NCBI RefSeq assembly: GCF_000090795.2
Contig: NW_003546244.1
Span: 515,321 to 569,721 of the forward strand
Direction: 5' to 3'
DNA length: 54,401 bases
Source: Amphimedon queenslandica
Lineage: Eukaryota; Porifera; Demospongiae; Haplosclerida; Niphatidae
Shown: in pieces, positions 1-18,462 of the stretch
Position numbering within the stretch: the first letter of the stretch is position 1
Layout of the letters: each line of letters opens with the position of its first letter
Notes under the pieces: model-generated
Databases searched by the model: none
Seen by the model: only the letters and a program-made list of their open reading frames with translations
What the model was told of the DNA's origin: nothing
Program-made: the position numbers and the translations under genes

Positions 1-711
1 ATGGTCCTCTTCATTAAAATTGCTTTCTTGCACACAGAACTTAGAAATCTAGCCTTAAAGTTGCTAATATTTAAATGCAGAAACTTGCTAATGTTCCCCC
101 ACTACGTCATCGCGTGACCACGCCCACCACCGGAAGTGATTTGACATAATGGCTGCAAGGCAACTTTTGACCCAAGATTTAGTATAGAAGTTGTACTTTT
201 TAATAATTTTAGCTATTTTTCCTATGATTCTTTCTTTATTACCAACTTATTTCAGGGAAAAAAAATTTGGGGTGTAGTTACCCTTTAAGCTTTACTCAAA
301 TATCAACATGCATTTTTATAATTATATTATTGTGATAATACAAATATTTCCAATGACTTTGAATCACTGCAAAACAACCTATGTCACTGGATTCACCATT
401 CTTGAGTAGGTGGGTATTAAGCAGTTGGGTTGTTGTACTAGTGCTGGCTTGTACCACCTGCCATATTGAATTGAAATCGTGTGGTCAGTAATAAAGGGTC
501 TATGGTCAGGAATTATTGACCCATTATGCTCCCATTATGCCAACTTGCCAAATGCCAACTCCCAACTTGCCCTATTATGCTCCAAATTATGCTAGCATAA
601 TTTGCCTAGCCCTAGATGCTACGGATCATATAAGAGCATAGATATTACATGCATGTACTATGTAATGTATTATCTATGGATCAAGCGAAATAAATAACCA
701 CGCCCATAAGC
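1..711. other. Left flank upstream of DHX16, no gene supported
   Basis: No convincing coding exon is visible here. Around 100-140 there is a cluster of promoter-like motifs (ACGTCA, GCGTGACCACGCCC and an ETS-like CCGGAAGT), which looks like a compact housekeeping promoter. The ATG at 149 opens only 12 codons. A minus-strand ATG at 14 could begin a gene leaving the window to the left, but only four codons are visible. The right part (about 290-612) is a dispersed repeat. CCACGCCC occurs just before the DHX16 start codon. Confidence 0.5.
290..612. repeat. Dispersed repeat copy 1 (partner at 40138-40460)
   Basis: This stretch matches 40138-40460 in the same order and strand. Shared landmarks are TTTCCAATGACTTTGAATCA, a GTAGGTGGGTA-like segment, GGTTGTACTAG, GCCATATTGAATTGAA, and a final segment with ATTATGCT and CTAGCA(T/C)AATTTGC. 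Similarity is imperfect, so this is an old dispersed repeat. No coding potential or clear terminal inverted repeat was seen. Confidence 0.7.
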
Positions 712-8385
<7,674 letters not shown>

Positions 8386-8518
8386 GAATAACAAAATTAA
8401 TAATGCATAACATACATCATACATACATAAAATGTATAATATAATTTATAAATGTTCATACATGTAGTTATTTCTCCTGTTTTTTTGCAAACTTTTGATT
8501 CAAAGGTTTGCCCAATAG

Positions 8519-10117
8519 TTAAGATGCCCACCTGTTATCGAGTGACATTCGTCTCACTCGAAGTACGTGAGAGTCAAAGCTTGCAGAGAGTGATTCCTCT
8601 TGGTATTTTGATGCAAGAGAATGCTCTGTTTGTGCCACTGATGTCATCTTTGCCTGTGAAGCAGAGAGTTGCCTGTAGAAAAATAAAACAATTATTATAA
8701 TGAAGAATCATGAAGGAAGAAGTACCTTTTCAGTTTGGCTCTTGCTTCCTTAACATGTTGACCCACAGGTTCATCACAATTAGCAGTGGCTGGCCTTAAT
8801 CTTGACAGCGGCCTATCTTTCCTTTCTCCTACACTCCTATATCAAAAGAGCATTAGTTATGCATCAGTATTTTAAAAATTGTAAAGATTTTATTACTTGT
8901 GTACTTCTGAGATGGGACCAGAAACAAGGCCAATTGCAATTTCTGTATTGTGCATTTCCTGGCCAATTGAGTTCTGCTGTAATCTAATGTGTCCCTTCTC
9001 CATTGTAAGCTGACTCTGTCAACAGAATATGAATTTAATTTTAAATGCAACAGATACCTTATGCTTCTCTGCTTCCTTTACACTCTGAGTTAGCATACCA
9101 TTGACTTTCTTGTGAGCATCATGTTGACGTGTGTGTACTGACATGACCAATCCTTTAATACCAGCCCTCATCTCTTTTGAGGACTGCAGCAAATCATGCA
9201 ACTGAGTCAATAGCTGCTGAGGTATGAAACTGGTGTCAGAGGAAGGAGAAGAAGGCTTGGAGCATTTGGTTTCATAATGTCTGGGCTTGGTGCTTAATGG
9301 GCCAGTATCATCAATTGGTCCATTGTAGAGCTACATTACAGGGAAGGAGGGATATGAGAGTACTAATGAGTTCATTTTTACCTTAAAGCTTTGAGCATCT
9401 AGTTGTAAAGACTTAGAGAGTGAGGATATTTTGGACTTGATTGTCTTTCTCATGCTATCAAGTGAATGTAGCTGGTGTCTGATGCTCTGCAAGTAAGACT
9501 CGAGGTCTCTTTTACACTTTGAAAGTGTCCTTGTTTCTTCCCTAAATAATGCTATCATGCATTCCTACATACAAATTACAAGGATAAAGATTATGAAAGT
9601 AATGTTATATTATACTTACTTGTCCTACTCTTGCTTTCTTCTGCTGAGCACTCAGTGATTGCTGACTGACAGAGAGTGACTTACGTGCATCCTGAACAGC
9701 ATATTCAAGCGTTCGTCTTCCTTTATTCATGAGCTTTATCTCGTCTTCAACTTTGAGCAAGTGCTTATGCAGTGTAGCCACTTGGTACTTGATGGTCCGT
9801 ATGTAATTAAGGGAGTCACCGTTTGTTTGCATTCGCAGCTTCTCTGCGACTACTGATGCTTTGACTGCAGACGATCGTCTTTTAGAGGAAGGAGCAGTGG
9901 ATGAAGACACTTGTTCCCTTTGCATCTGTCCAGTCTCTTCGTGGACTGTGAGTGGAGCTGTTGGTTTGTCCCTCCCATGATTGATAGTATCATCATCATT
10001 ACTGGCTCTTCCTGTTTTTCCTGGGTATGGAGTCTTGGGAGGGAGGACAATGTGAGACGAAGGCCCATGCACTTGCTCTGGTGTAGAGAATTTTACAGAT
10101 TTAGCTGAAGATGTCAT
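8519..10117 (-). CDS. Tektin-like coiled-coil protein (spliced)
   Basis: Six exons can be read on the minus strand. The start MTSSAKSVKFSTPEQVHG is at 10117 and exon 1 ends in KKARVGQ. Exon 2 reads ECMIALFREETRTLSKCKRD. A longer exon contains LLTQLHDLLQSSKEMRAG. The next exons read LTMEKGHIRLQQNSIGQEMH and ERKDRPLSRLRPATANCDEP. The last exon ends in RVRRMSLDNRWAS and a stop at 8519-8521. Long Leu/Lys/Glu/Gln heptads, the late R-x-R-P segment and the C-terminal helix fit tektins, filament proteins of ciliary and flagellar doublet microtubules. The closest kind I recall is TEKTL1/CCDC105-like, but a canonical tektin nonapeptide (RPNVELCRD) is not intact (RLRPATANCDEP instead). Divergent from HADH, 222 bp apart. 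Confidence 0.7.
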
Positions 10118-10318
10118 GATCAGCCTTGCTTCAATGGCTGCTTGTAGTAGCTGATTAACACCTTTAATGTGACAATTAGTCAGTCTGGAATTATAAATTT
10201 AGTCTTTACCTCTCTTCCTTTAGATCTCAAACCACTCCTTGATTTCAAAAACTACAGTTGGCTAATATTCATTTGTAATTGTTAGCTGACCTGTTGTCAT
10301 AGTAACTAGCCAGTCCCC

Positions 10319-10324
10319 CACGTG
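10319..10324. promoter_or_regulatory. CACGTG E-box between tektin-like gene and HADH
   Basis: A CACGTG palindrome in the 222-bp divergent intergenic region, 16 bp before the HADH ATG. It is one of several start-proximal E-boxes in this window. Confidence 0.5.
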
Positions 10325-10339
10325 GCCATTTTTAGTGCA

Positions 10340-13031
10340 ATGTCAATGTCTTTGCCTCGGTCTTTGCTATTTTACGGGATCAGGAGAGCTTTCTCCTGCA
10401 CCGCTAGAGCATCAGCTCCTGTACATAACTTGACTGTTATAGGATCAGGGCTTATGGGAGCAGGAATCGCTCAGGTGAACCTGACATAAAATCGGTATTT
10501 TGATTTTTGACACCCCGCTTCTTCTCTGCTCAGGTATCCGCTCAGACCGGTCACAACGTAACTCTTGTGGATATGACGAACGAGCTTCTACAGCGAGCGG
10601 AGCAAAGGATAAAGGGAAGCGTAGAGAGAGTAGCCAAGAAGCAATTCAAAGAAGATCCGAAGGTAGCTACTATTGCATAATTAAACAGTCTGGGTGGAGT
10701 TGTTTCTTGTGCATATAATTATACACCTTTGCAGTAATTAGCAGCTAATTTATGATACTCATTATTATTTTGCAAATTTGTTTATGCAAAAACTTTTATA
10801 GGCCCAGAGTGATTTTGCTTCTCAGACTCTATCACGTATAAAGTACATGGTAGATGTTGAAAAGTCAGTGGGCAGCGATTGTGATCTTCTTATTGAAGCT
10901 ATTATTGAGAATATGAAAATAAAGCAGAATCTTTTCTCAAAGCTAGATAAAGTTGCGCCAAGGTATTTTGAACAATTGCATTTAATAATTTTGACATATT
11001 GGTTAAGGGAAGATTAGCAATGTTACCTTTAAAATGAACCAATTTTTGAAAAAAAAACCAAAGGCCTGATCTTGACAAATAAGAATTTTTGAGTTATGGT
11101 CATTTTTAAAATGAGCCAAATTTAGAAAAGTACCCTGTACTATAGCCCATGGTTTTTCCAAAAAATGGCTCCAAAATTACCCCCCATTTTTATTACATTT
11201 TCTGATACTAATTGATGTCCTGATGTTGTGTAGAAAGTTTGAGCTGATTCCGACTTAAATTTTTCAAGTTATGGCCATTTAGAAAAATAAGCCAAATTCT
11301 GAAAAATACCCTGTACTAGCCCATGGTTTTTTCCAAAAATGGCTCCAAAATCACCCCAAATTTTTATTACATTTTCTGATACATATTGATGTCCTTATGC
11401 TGTGTAGAAAGTTTGAGCTGATTCCAACTTAAATTTTTCAAGTTATGGCCATTTAAAAAAATGAGCCAAATTCTGAAAAATACCCTGTACTATTATAGCC
11501 CATGTTTTTTTCCAAAAAATGACTCCAAAATCACCCCAAATTTTTATTACATTTTCTGATACATATTGATGTCCTTATGCTCTGTAGAAAGTTTGAGCTG
11601 ATTCCGACTTAAGTTTTTCGAGTTATGGCCATTTTAAAGAACAGGCCGATTTCTGAAAAATACCCTGTACTATAGCCCATGGTTTTTTCCAAAAAATGGC
11701 TCCAAAATCACCCCAAATTTTTATTACATTTTCTGATACATATTGATGTCCTTATGCTATGTAGAAAGTTTGAGCTGATTCCGACTTAAATTTTTCAAGT
11801 TATGGCCATTTTAAAAAATGAGCCAAATTCTGAAAAGTACCCTGTACTATTATAGCCCATGTTTTTTTCCAAAAATGGCTCCAAAATCACCCCAAATTTT
11901 TATTACATTTTAAAATACATATTGATGTCCTTATGCTTTGTAGAAAGTTTGAGCTGATTCCGATTTAAATATTTCAAGTTATGGCCATTTAAAAAAAGGT
12001 CAATTTCTGAAAAATACGGTTTTTCATGTCCTGATGTATTTTGGACAAAAAAGCCATAAAGCAGGCTACTTAGTTTGCATGCTTTTTGTGAAACTCTGGT
12101 TAATGGTAGTGGTAATGTCTCTTTCCTTTCACTTTTTGTTGCAGTTCAACAATATTCACTAGCAATACTTCATCCCTCTCTATCACTGAAATGGCAAGTG
12201 TCACAGGTCGGGCTGACAGGTTTGGCGGCCTTCACTTCTTCAACCCTGTAGCTGTCATGAAACTTGTTGAGGTACATCATTGATACTGAGAAAAAGATAT
12301 TTTATTGTACAATGAGTGTATACTAAAAATGTGATTTTATTATTATTTATATAAACTAGAAATGTATTGTTATTATTGTTTTAGGTTGTTAGGATTGCTG
12401 GTACAAGTGATGCGACGTTTGATACTTTGACATCTTATGTAACAGCTGTGAAGAAGACTCCAGTCTGTTGCAAAGTAAAGCCATTTTATTGTACATGCAT
12501 GCATCGTAAGCATTCTTGTATACTCCAGGATACTCCAGGATTCATTGTCAATAGACTCCTAGTTCCATATTTGGCTGAAGCAATGAGATTATTGGAGAGA
12601 GGTAATGAAATTTTTAATAAAATTAATCATAAAAATTGAGAATTTATTAATTAGGAGATGCTTCGGCACGTGACATTGATACTGCCATGAAACTAGGAGC
12701 AGGTAAAACAAAATAATTTATTAGAATAGTTTATTCTTTTTTTTGATGAAAGGTTATCCAATGGGTCCTATTGAACTAGCGGATTATGTGGGATTAGATG
12801 TAAATAAATTTGTGCTGGACGGTAAGCTATATAGATGACATATGCTCATGCAAACCCCTTTCTTGAATTAGTAATTATTTATTTATATTTATTTATTCAT
12901 TTTTAGGATGGCACAAGAAGTTCCCAGACAATCCTCTTTTTGCCCCATCAGAGACTCTTAATAAATTAGTTGATGAAGGAAAACTGGGAGTAAAGACTGG
13001 AGAAGGGTTTTACAAGTATGACAAGAAATGA
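10340..13031 (+). CDS. HADH: Mitochondrial 3-hydroxyacyl-CoA dehydrogenase (spliced)
   Basis: NAD-dependent L-3-hydroxyacyl-CoA dehydrogenase, third step of mitochondrial beta-oxidation for short and medium chains. The N-terminus ([20 protein letters not shown]) is Arg/Ser/Leu-rich without acidic residues, as in a mitochondrial presequence. The Rossmann motif [10 protein letters not shown] (G35, G37, G40) follows. Later segments are [51 protein letters not shown] with the catalytic His, [19 protein letters not shown] and [16 protein letters not shown]. The end is [14 protein letters not shown] with TGA at 13029-13031. Eight or more exons; the exon 1 donor follows GAGIAQ near 10474. The large intron at about 10964-12144 holds five copies of the ~180-bp repeat. 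All expected family motifs are present. Confidence 0.95.
11030..12020 (+). repeat. Tandem ~175-180-bp intronic repeat array, orientation F1, ~5 units
   Basis: CCCTGTACTA-type markers recur near 11130, 11309, 11484, 11660 and 11839, giving a period of about 175-180 bp. Units share TTTTTCCAAAAAATGGCTCC, AAATCACCCCAAATTTTTAT, CATATTGATGTCCTTATGCT and GTTTGAGCTGATTCCGACTT. They are closer to each other than to the copies at 1100-1740, which indicates local homogenisation or recent amplification within HADH. Confidence 0.9.
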
Positions 13032-13152
13032 CATATAGTGTGAACGATAATAACAACAATAGTAGTAGAGTGTGTGAAATTTAGATAAAGTTCTAATTAT
13101 TTAATAATGGACTCCAGTAATTAAATAAGTCATTTCAAAACCCCAAAAGGTT

Positions 13153-15168
13153 CTAAAACCGAGGCAGAGTTATCCATTGCTGGACTGTTAGGCTTTGTAT
13201 GTACTTCAAATCGTGCAATTGAATGAACTTAAGGAGCTGTCCCGACACATCTTCCACATTATAAGGAACCCCTCCATTAATAAGAGCACTGGCCGAGAGA
13301 CACTTAAGTCTTGACGGTGTGTCAGTGATATGTGGTAGAGACTGCTGTGGATAAGATACTCCAAATACTTGCCTTGGGGTCTTCCCATCTTTATTGAGCG
13401 CATCGGAGTGAACGCCGTTTTGAACCAGAACGGAAACTATTGCTTCTCGACTCTCCTTGTCCGGTAGTCTCACAGCAACATGGATGGGTCTGTTGCCGTG
13501 ATGATCAAGCTCATCAATGGAATTGATGGCGCCCCAGTTGAGCAGAGCCTGGATGAGAAGAGGGAGACGTGACGACGTCTGCCATCTTATCCTGAGACTA
13601 GCTGAAGGATATATGGCAAGGTGGAGGAGATTGCTCTGTGTGAGGACACTCGCTGTGTCTACAAAAGTTTGTCCAGCTCTGTTGAGTGAGTCGGAGCACT
13701 TCAGTGGGACCGTAGAGGAGGAGAGCACATAAGACCTGCTGCATTCCTTTGATATCCAACAGGAGAATATCTGCAATAAGGCGTAGTAGACTTTAAGTAT
13801 GCCTGTAGATGCATCTAATATATTTGTGTGCAGTGAAGTCAATATGCCCATCTTGAGTTGCTGTAGTGCATAATCGACATATTCCTCCCACATTGGTTGG
13901 TAGCCATTCTTAACCATTCCCTCGATGGCTGATCCAAACTGTATCATGTACTCCATTGTTCCCTTGAGGTCGTGCTGCCAGTATTTGAGACCCACGTTCT
14001 GTGTAGCTATCTCGTAATGGAGCCCCATTGCTCTCTTCCACAGCTCCTCCGCCTCACTGTAGTGCTTGCGCTGGTACATCTTCATCCCTGCCAGGAATAC
14101 CCAGTTGTAGCTGTTAGAAGAGCCCATGCATCTCTCGTGTATCAGTAGACACTGATAGAGGGACTCTTCCTCAACGTTTGGGTGCTCCAGCAAACTCTTT
14201 AGATCAGCCTCAGTTGTTAGCTCTTGCCTTCCTTTGTAAACCAACGAGCTCTCGTTCTCTTCCTTCCTGCCATCTTTAATGACCCTTGCTTCTATCCAGA
14301 GATCTATCACTCCTTTCATGCTGTCTTCTTTGATTTTCGTCCAAAACATTCTTGAGGCTGCCCCAAGGAGAAGCTTGGCATCTATCTTACAGAATCTGGG
14401 GCAAGCAGCATGAGATACAAAGAGGTCTACAACAGGTTGCCAGCCGTTAGCAGCAGCTAGGAAGAGAGGGCAAGGGACAGAGGACTCAGAAGGACTACTA
14501 CTCTTTGGGAATAAAAGATCAGCATTTTTAGAAATCATTACTTTTACAACCTCAGCCTGTCCGTGCAGTGCTGCTAAATGAATGGCAGTGTGTCCAGCAT
14601 GAGTCTTCACTCCTGGATCCACTCCTTGCCTTAGTAGTAGCTCAACTGTTTCTGCACGGCCATATCGGGCTGCGTTGCACAACGGAGTGTACCCAAAGTA
14701 ATCCCCTATGTTAGGATCAGCTCCCATTTCTAGTAGGACCCTTGCCATTTCTGTAAAGCCGCCCACGCAAGCAGCATTGAGGGCTGTGAGACTCCTTGTC
14801 TTGAAGCCAAGAACTTGCTTGTGGCCAAAGTGATCGAGGTCAGGGTAAGTCATGAAGCTCCCGTGATCGATTTCAATAATCTCCTTGAATACATCAAGGA
14901 ACAGTTGTAGTATTCCAATCCTTCCTTCCATTGCTGCCATTGCCAGTGGAGCCCTACGTTGACTGCTAGGGTCAGGATTGAGAGTCTTTGGACTCAGAAT
15001 GACCTTCTCTCCATTGGTGGCTACTTTCTTTGTCGCTATTCCCTCCAGAAACTTTCTTAATGAGTCACGAAAGCCTTTCTCTATGTAAGAGGACATTTCA
15101 TCATGCTCTTCATCAGTCAGCTCATACTCAAGTGTAGTAGATACTTCAGCATAGAATTTAGATGCCAT
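13153..15168 (-). CDS. FEM1-like ankyrin protein, CUL2 ubiquitin ligase substrate receptor
   Basis: Intronless 671-residue protein. Ankyrin repeats occupy about residues 70-255 (GYTPLCNAARYGRAETVELL, then HTAIHLAALHGQAEVVKVMI). A helical TPR-like middle includes GAASRMFWTKIKEDSMKGVI and RKHYSEAEELWKRAMGLHYE. A second ankyrin block (DELDHHGNRPIHVAVRLPDK) lies at about 550-615. This order is specific to FEM1, the substrate receptor of CUL2-RING ligases that recognises C-terminal degrons. Length fits FEM1A/B/C (about 617-669 in human, from memory). I cannot assign A, B or C; sponges may have a single pre-duplication gene. The middle part is more divergent. It is head-to-tail with DIS3, starting 386 bp downstream of the DIS3 stop. 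Confidence 0.88.
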   Translation of the reverse strand: MASKFYAEVSTTLEYELTDEEHDEMSSYIEKGFRDSLRKFLEGIATKKVATNGEKVILSPKTLNPDPSSQRRAPLAMAAMEGRIGILQLFLDVFKEIIEIDHGSFMTYPDLDHFGHKQVLGFKTRSLTALNAACVGGFTEMARVLLEMGADPNIGDYFGYTPLCNAARYGRAETVELLLRQGVDPGVKTHAGHTAIHLAALHGQAEVVKVMISKNADLLFPKSSSPSESSVPCPLFLAAANGWQPVVDLFVSHAACPRFCKIDAKLLLGAASRMFWTKIKEDSMKGVIDLWIEARVIKDGRKEENESSLVYKGRQELTTEADLKSLLEHPNVEEESLYQCLLIHERCMGSSNSYNWVFLAGMKMYQRKHYSEAEELWKRAMGLHYEIATQNVGLKYWQHDLKGTMEYMIQFGSAIEGMVKNGYQPMWEEYVDYALQQLKMGILTSLHTNILDASTGILKVYYALLQIFSCWISKECSRSYVLSSSTVPLKCSDSLNRAGQTFVDTASVLTQSNLLHLAIYPSASLRIRWQTSSRLPLLIQALLNWGAINSIDELDHHGNRPIHVAVRLPDKESREAIVSVLVQNGVHSDALNKDGKTPRQVFGVSYPQQSLPHITDTPSRLKCLSASALINGGVPYNVEDVSGQLLKFIQLHDLKYIQSLTVQQWITLPRF

Positions 15169-15554
15169 TGTAGTTTCTAACGCTTCTCAACTATTCCCTG
15201 ACAATCTCTTGTCTATAGCCTCTTCAGTAGCCCTGTGTCTTTCTCTTAATCTGCTGATATAGTCCGACAATATTAGAGTGACTCTAGTGATAAGAATGCA
15301 TTGTCAAAGCTGTTAGTAGTAGACTATAGCCTGATCAACATCTGGTTCAACCTGTACAGCAACTTAACATTGATACTAATAAATGATAATACCAGAATGA
15401 TTACACAGTATACTATATTCTTATAAGCACAGTGTGTGCTACACAATGTCCATGAAGATTCACATTCATAGTTATTGTAACAACAAATTATAAGTATAAT
15501 ACAGATTATACAGTACCAAAAACACTATAATAGTGTCTGTAAACAAATTAATAA
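15169..15554. other. Intergenic, FEM1 5' side and DIS3 3' side
   Basis: 386 bp between the DIS3 stop and the FEM1 start. It must contain the DIS3 polyadenylation region and the FEM1 promoter. I see no CACGTG, no repeat and no coding exon. Confidence 0.5.
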
Positions 15555-18401
15555 TCACTTATGTTTCTTCTTCTTTGCTTTAAGACTTTCTACTCCATTG
15601 CTCCCACTGATGACAGGTGACACCAAACAGAGAGCAAGCTTTGAGGTCTGCAGGTCCTTTTTCTCTACAGCAATCCTCACCACAACCTTATCAAAGAGAC
15701 AAAACTTAGTTCCACTCACAGTCAGCGACAGTAGAGACTCATCATACTGGAGAGCAGACTGTCCATGCTCATCAAAAAATATACTGCCCTCAATCCCATA
15801 GGCTGGTATAATGACTTGAATGGCATTACGCCTTACTAGTAACACAAATCCATCTTCAACTTTATCCTTCTCTTTAAAGAAGAGGTGAGTGTGTAGAGAG
15901 ACAGACGACCTCTGGGCATACTGGGCCATCTTGTGGCGATGATTGAGATGATTTGAGAGCTGTTGGGTGTGATGCTTGTCTAAAAGTAAAGGATAAGTGA
16001 CATCAGAGTCTATAGATACAGCCAGTAGCCTGTGGACAATGATATCAGAATAACGACGAATGGGAGACGTGAAGTGAGTATATATTGGAGCGGCAAGACC
16101 ATAGTGATGATACTCCTTGTAAGTTATGGACCCAGAGCAGAAGTACACAGCTTGCATCATGCAGCGAGTAGCCATTATACGAAGGAGAGTATTGAAGTAT
16201 TCATTGTCCGGTATCCGAGCCATTTCCAAGGAGTCGGCAAGACTCTTGGCACTATCAACAATCAAATCAAACCCTTTACCCTTTGCAGCTTTGAGGAGAA
16301 TGTCGTAATTGGAGGTAGGAGGAGGTGGGTGTCTTCTCAGCAACGCACAGTCTGGGAATGCCTCATATATGGCCTCGGCAACAGAGACGTTGGCTAGCAA
16401 CATAAACTCCTCAACGAGTGAGTTGGTTTCTTTAAGCTCTTTATTAATCAGGTCAATCGGGTCGTGGGTCTCACTGTCAATCTCGAATCTTATCTCTGGA
16501 GAGGCGAGAGTGAGTGCTCCAGCCTCCAACCGTCTCCCTTTGAGGATCTTAGCCAGAGAATTGAGTCCTCTGAGACTAGTGGTGACATCATCTCTCAGGC
16601 TCTTATCGTCAATCTTCATCTGAGCTTCAGCATAAGTCAAGGACTCTTTAGACTCTATCACGGTCTTTACAAAACGAGTGGAGACAATATGAGCATCATC
16701 AGGGCTCATCTCCCATAGGACAGAGAAGGCCAACCTCTCCTCTCCCGAGCGAAGAGAGCACAAGTTAGAGCTCAAGAGTTCCGGGACCATGTCTATCCTT
16801 TTTTCGGCAAGATAGACTGTAGTACCTCTATTAGAGGCTTCTTCATCAAGAGCAGTCTTTGGTCTTATGAAATGAGACACGTCAGCTATATGGACACCCA
16901 CTTCAACATTGCCATTGTCCAGTTCTCTATAATGAAGAGCATCATCAATATCAGTACAGCCTGGTGGATCAACACTGCATATGGAGAGGTGACGAAGATC
17001 AAGACGTTTGGATATCTCTTCATCTGTTATGACCCAGGGGGTTTGGGGGAGGTCCTTCAAGACAGCAGGAGAGAAAGGAAGGTGAGGTACGTCATGTTCT
17101 AAAAGGAGAACTTCGTTTTCTGTCTCTCTGTCTCCAATCGGACCTAATTCTTTTACGAAATGACCAGAAGGGAACCTAGCTAAACGGGACCAGGCATCAA
17201 TGCTAACCATTATTCTCTTCCCCAGTAGGTTAGGTCCTTGTCTTGTTTCTATTCTGATACGAGGTATCCTCCTCTCTGCTGGTACAAAGGTGTGACGAAA
17301 CCCTTTCATGTCTTGAAGGGGTAAGAGTGTACCACAATATGGCCTCCAGTTTCTCTTTATGATACCAACCACCTTACCAGTTGGTTGTACAAGAGAAGGA
17401 TCGCTTGTTTTACCAGCAGGCAGTTGAGCTGTGTCAGTCTCCTCTTCCTCTTTGTTGCTAGTAAGATCAGCCTCTATGATACCACATGGGCTCGTCCAGG
17501 AAGATTCTGGGAAGAGTTCAACAGCTACAACATCGTCGTGGACTGCTCTATTCATATTCTCAAGTCCTTGAACAAGGACCCACTTTTCCAGTGATGGAAT
17601 GCTCACAAAACCTTCTAGATAGTTCTCACGAGACCCTCGGAATGCTCCTTGTAGATACTTGCCAGTCTTGAGGCCTCTCTGTATCACAGACAGGGCCAGA
17701 TGCTCCGGAAAATAAACCTTTTTACGAGTCGAGGACTTGTCACTGTCTTCTCCATCGGCTATGGTGGCAAGCCTATCAAGTAAGTGGGAGGAGACAGTGA
17801 GAGACTGTACGTATTCCAATACAGTGTATGATTCTATTCCAGCTGCACTAGCCCTCCTCTTATTCTCTCTATCATTGGTAAGTAGTATCACACGAGGAGG
17901 TGGTGTAGTTTCCAGTCCCTTTGCTAAGTGTATGTTGTACCACTGACAGCAGGCACGAATTGCCCGGTCATTACGATCGTTGGCTCCCTCATTCTCTCGT
18001 CGCTCAACATACGCCTCTTTGTGATGCTCGTTTGAAAAGACATAAAACTTTCTTGCCTTGTTTGAGACGATATCTCGTAGCCTCCTGTGAATCCCAGGAT
18101 TAATGTTACGGACTTCTTGTAGAACGACCTGAGTCAATATAACATTGTGTACTGAAGGATCCTCAAGGAAATCAATCTGGTGGAGACATATGTTGGTATC
18201 TGGTAGTAGGAAATGAGGATACTGGCAGAGAGTGGAGTGTGTGAGGGGAGAAGGGTCGAGGGAAGGTCCGTCCGGGCAGTCTTTGCACAGTGAGCAGTCT
18301 CTGACTCCACAATGAACGTCATCTCTAAGGTAGTGCTCCCTCACGACCTTTAGGACGTTTCCTTTCTTGGTTTTCTTCACAAAAGTTTTAGAAGTGAGCA
18401 T
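15555..18401 (-). CDS. DIS3: Exosome catalytic subunit DIS3/RRP44
   Basis: Intronless RNase of the RNA exosome with endonuclease (PIN) and 3'-5' exonuclease (RNB) activities. I chose the start MLTSKTFVKKTKKGNVLKVV at 18401 because it matches the DIS3 N-terminus; an upstream in-frame ATG at 18455 would add 18 atypical residues. The product is about 948 residues. The N-terminal Cys motif (CGVRDCSLCKDC) is at 31-42. PIN acidic residues are D68 (LLPDTNIC), E96 (VLQEV), D145 (NDRNDRA) and D177 (LLTNDREN), all intact. Cold-shock/OB domains precede the RNB motif CSVDPPGCTDIDDALH, which carries the metal-binding aspartates. Then come HIADVSHFIRP, TSPIRRYSDIIVHRLLA and a C-terminal S1 domain. The Lys-rich end (KAKKKKHK) is typical. 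A CACGTG and a large minisatellite lie directly upstream. Confidence 0.96.
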   Translation of the reverse strand: MLTSKTFVKKTKKGNVLKVVREHYLRDDVHCGVRDCSLCKDCPDGPSLDPSPLTHSTLCQYPHFLLPDTNICLHQIDFLEDPSVHNVILTQVVLQEVRNINPGIHRRLRDIVSNKARKFYVFSNEHHKEAYVERRENEGANDRNDRAIRACCQWYNIHLAKGLETTPPPRVILLTNDRENKRRASAAGIESYTVLEYVQSLTVSSHLLDRLATIADGEDSDKSSTRKKVYFPEHLALSVIQRGLKTGKYLQGAFRGSRENYLEGFVSIPSLEKWVLVQGLENMNRAVHDDVVAVELFPESSWTSPCGIIEADLTSNKEEEETDTAQLPAGKTSDPSLVQPTGKVVGIIKRNWRPYCGTLLPLQDMKGFRHTFVPAERRIPRIRIETRQGPNLLGKRIMVSIDAWSRLARFPSGHFVKELGPIGDRETENEVLLLEHDVPHLPFSPAVLKDLPQTPWVITDEEISKRLDLRHLSICSVDPPGCTDIDDALHYRELDNGNVEVGVHIADVSHFIRPKTALDEEASNRGTTVYLAEKRIDMVPELLSSNLCSLRSGEERLAFSVLWEMSPDDAHIVSTRFVKTVIESKESLTYAEAQMKIDDKSLRDDVTTSLRGLNSLAKILKGRRLEAGALTLASPEIRFEIDSETHDPIDLINKELKETNSLVEEFMLLANVSVAEAIYEAFPDCALLRRHPPPPTSNYDILLKAAKGKGFDLIVDSAKSLADSLEMARIPDNEYFNTLLRIMATRCMMQAVYFCSGSITYKEYHHYGLAAPIYTHFTSPIRRYSDIIVHRLLAVSIDSDVTYPLLLDKHHTQQLSNHLNHRHKMAQYAQRSSVSLHTHLFFKEKDKVEDGFVLLVRRNAIQVIIPAYGIEGSIFFDEHGQSALQYDESLLSLTVSGTKFCLFDKVVVRIAVEKKDLQTSKLALCLVSPVISGSNGVESLKAKKKKHK

Positions 18402-18452
18402 GTTGAAAGAGTGACCCCACCCTGTCCTTGCCCATAAAGCTCCATGTGAAAA

Positions 18453-18458
18453 CACGTG
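18453..18458. promoter_or_regulatory. CACGTG E-box upstream of DIS3
   Basis: CACGTG 52 bp before the chosen DIS3 ATG, squeezed between the start codon and the minisatellite. The longer alternative start at 18455 would overlap this motif, another reason to prefer 18401. Confidence 0.5.
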
Positions 18459-18462
18459 ATAA

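Noticed and set aside
1..14. Minus-strand ATG beginning a gene that leaves the window
   Set aside because: Only about four codons are visible; cannot be distinguished from chance.
149..187. ATG GCT GCA AGG... as a first coding exon
   Set aside because: The frame closes after 12 codons and I found no clean donor site inside it.
15598..17671. Several plus-strand open frames over DIS3
   Set aside because: They are antisense shadows of the strongly conserved DIS3 coding sequence.
18402..18455. Use of the upstream DIS3 ATG at 18455
   Set aside because: The extra 18 residues do not fit the DIS3 N-terminus, which aligns from MLTSKTF.
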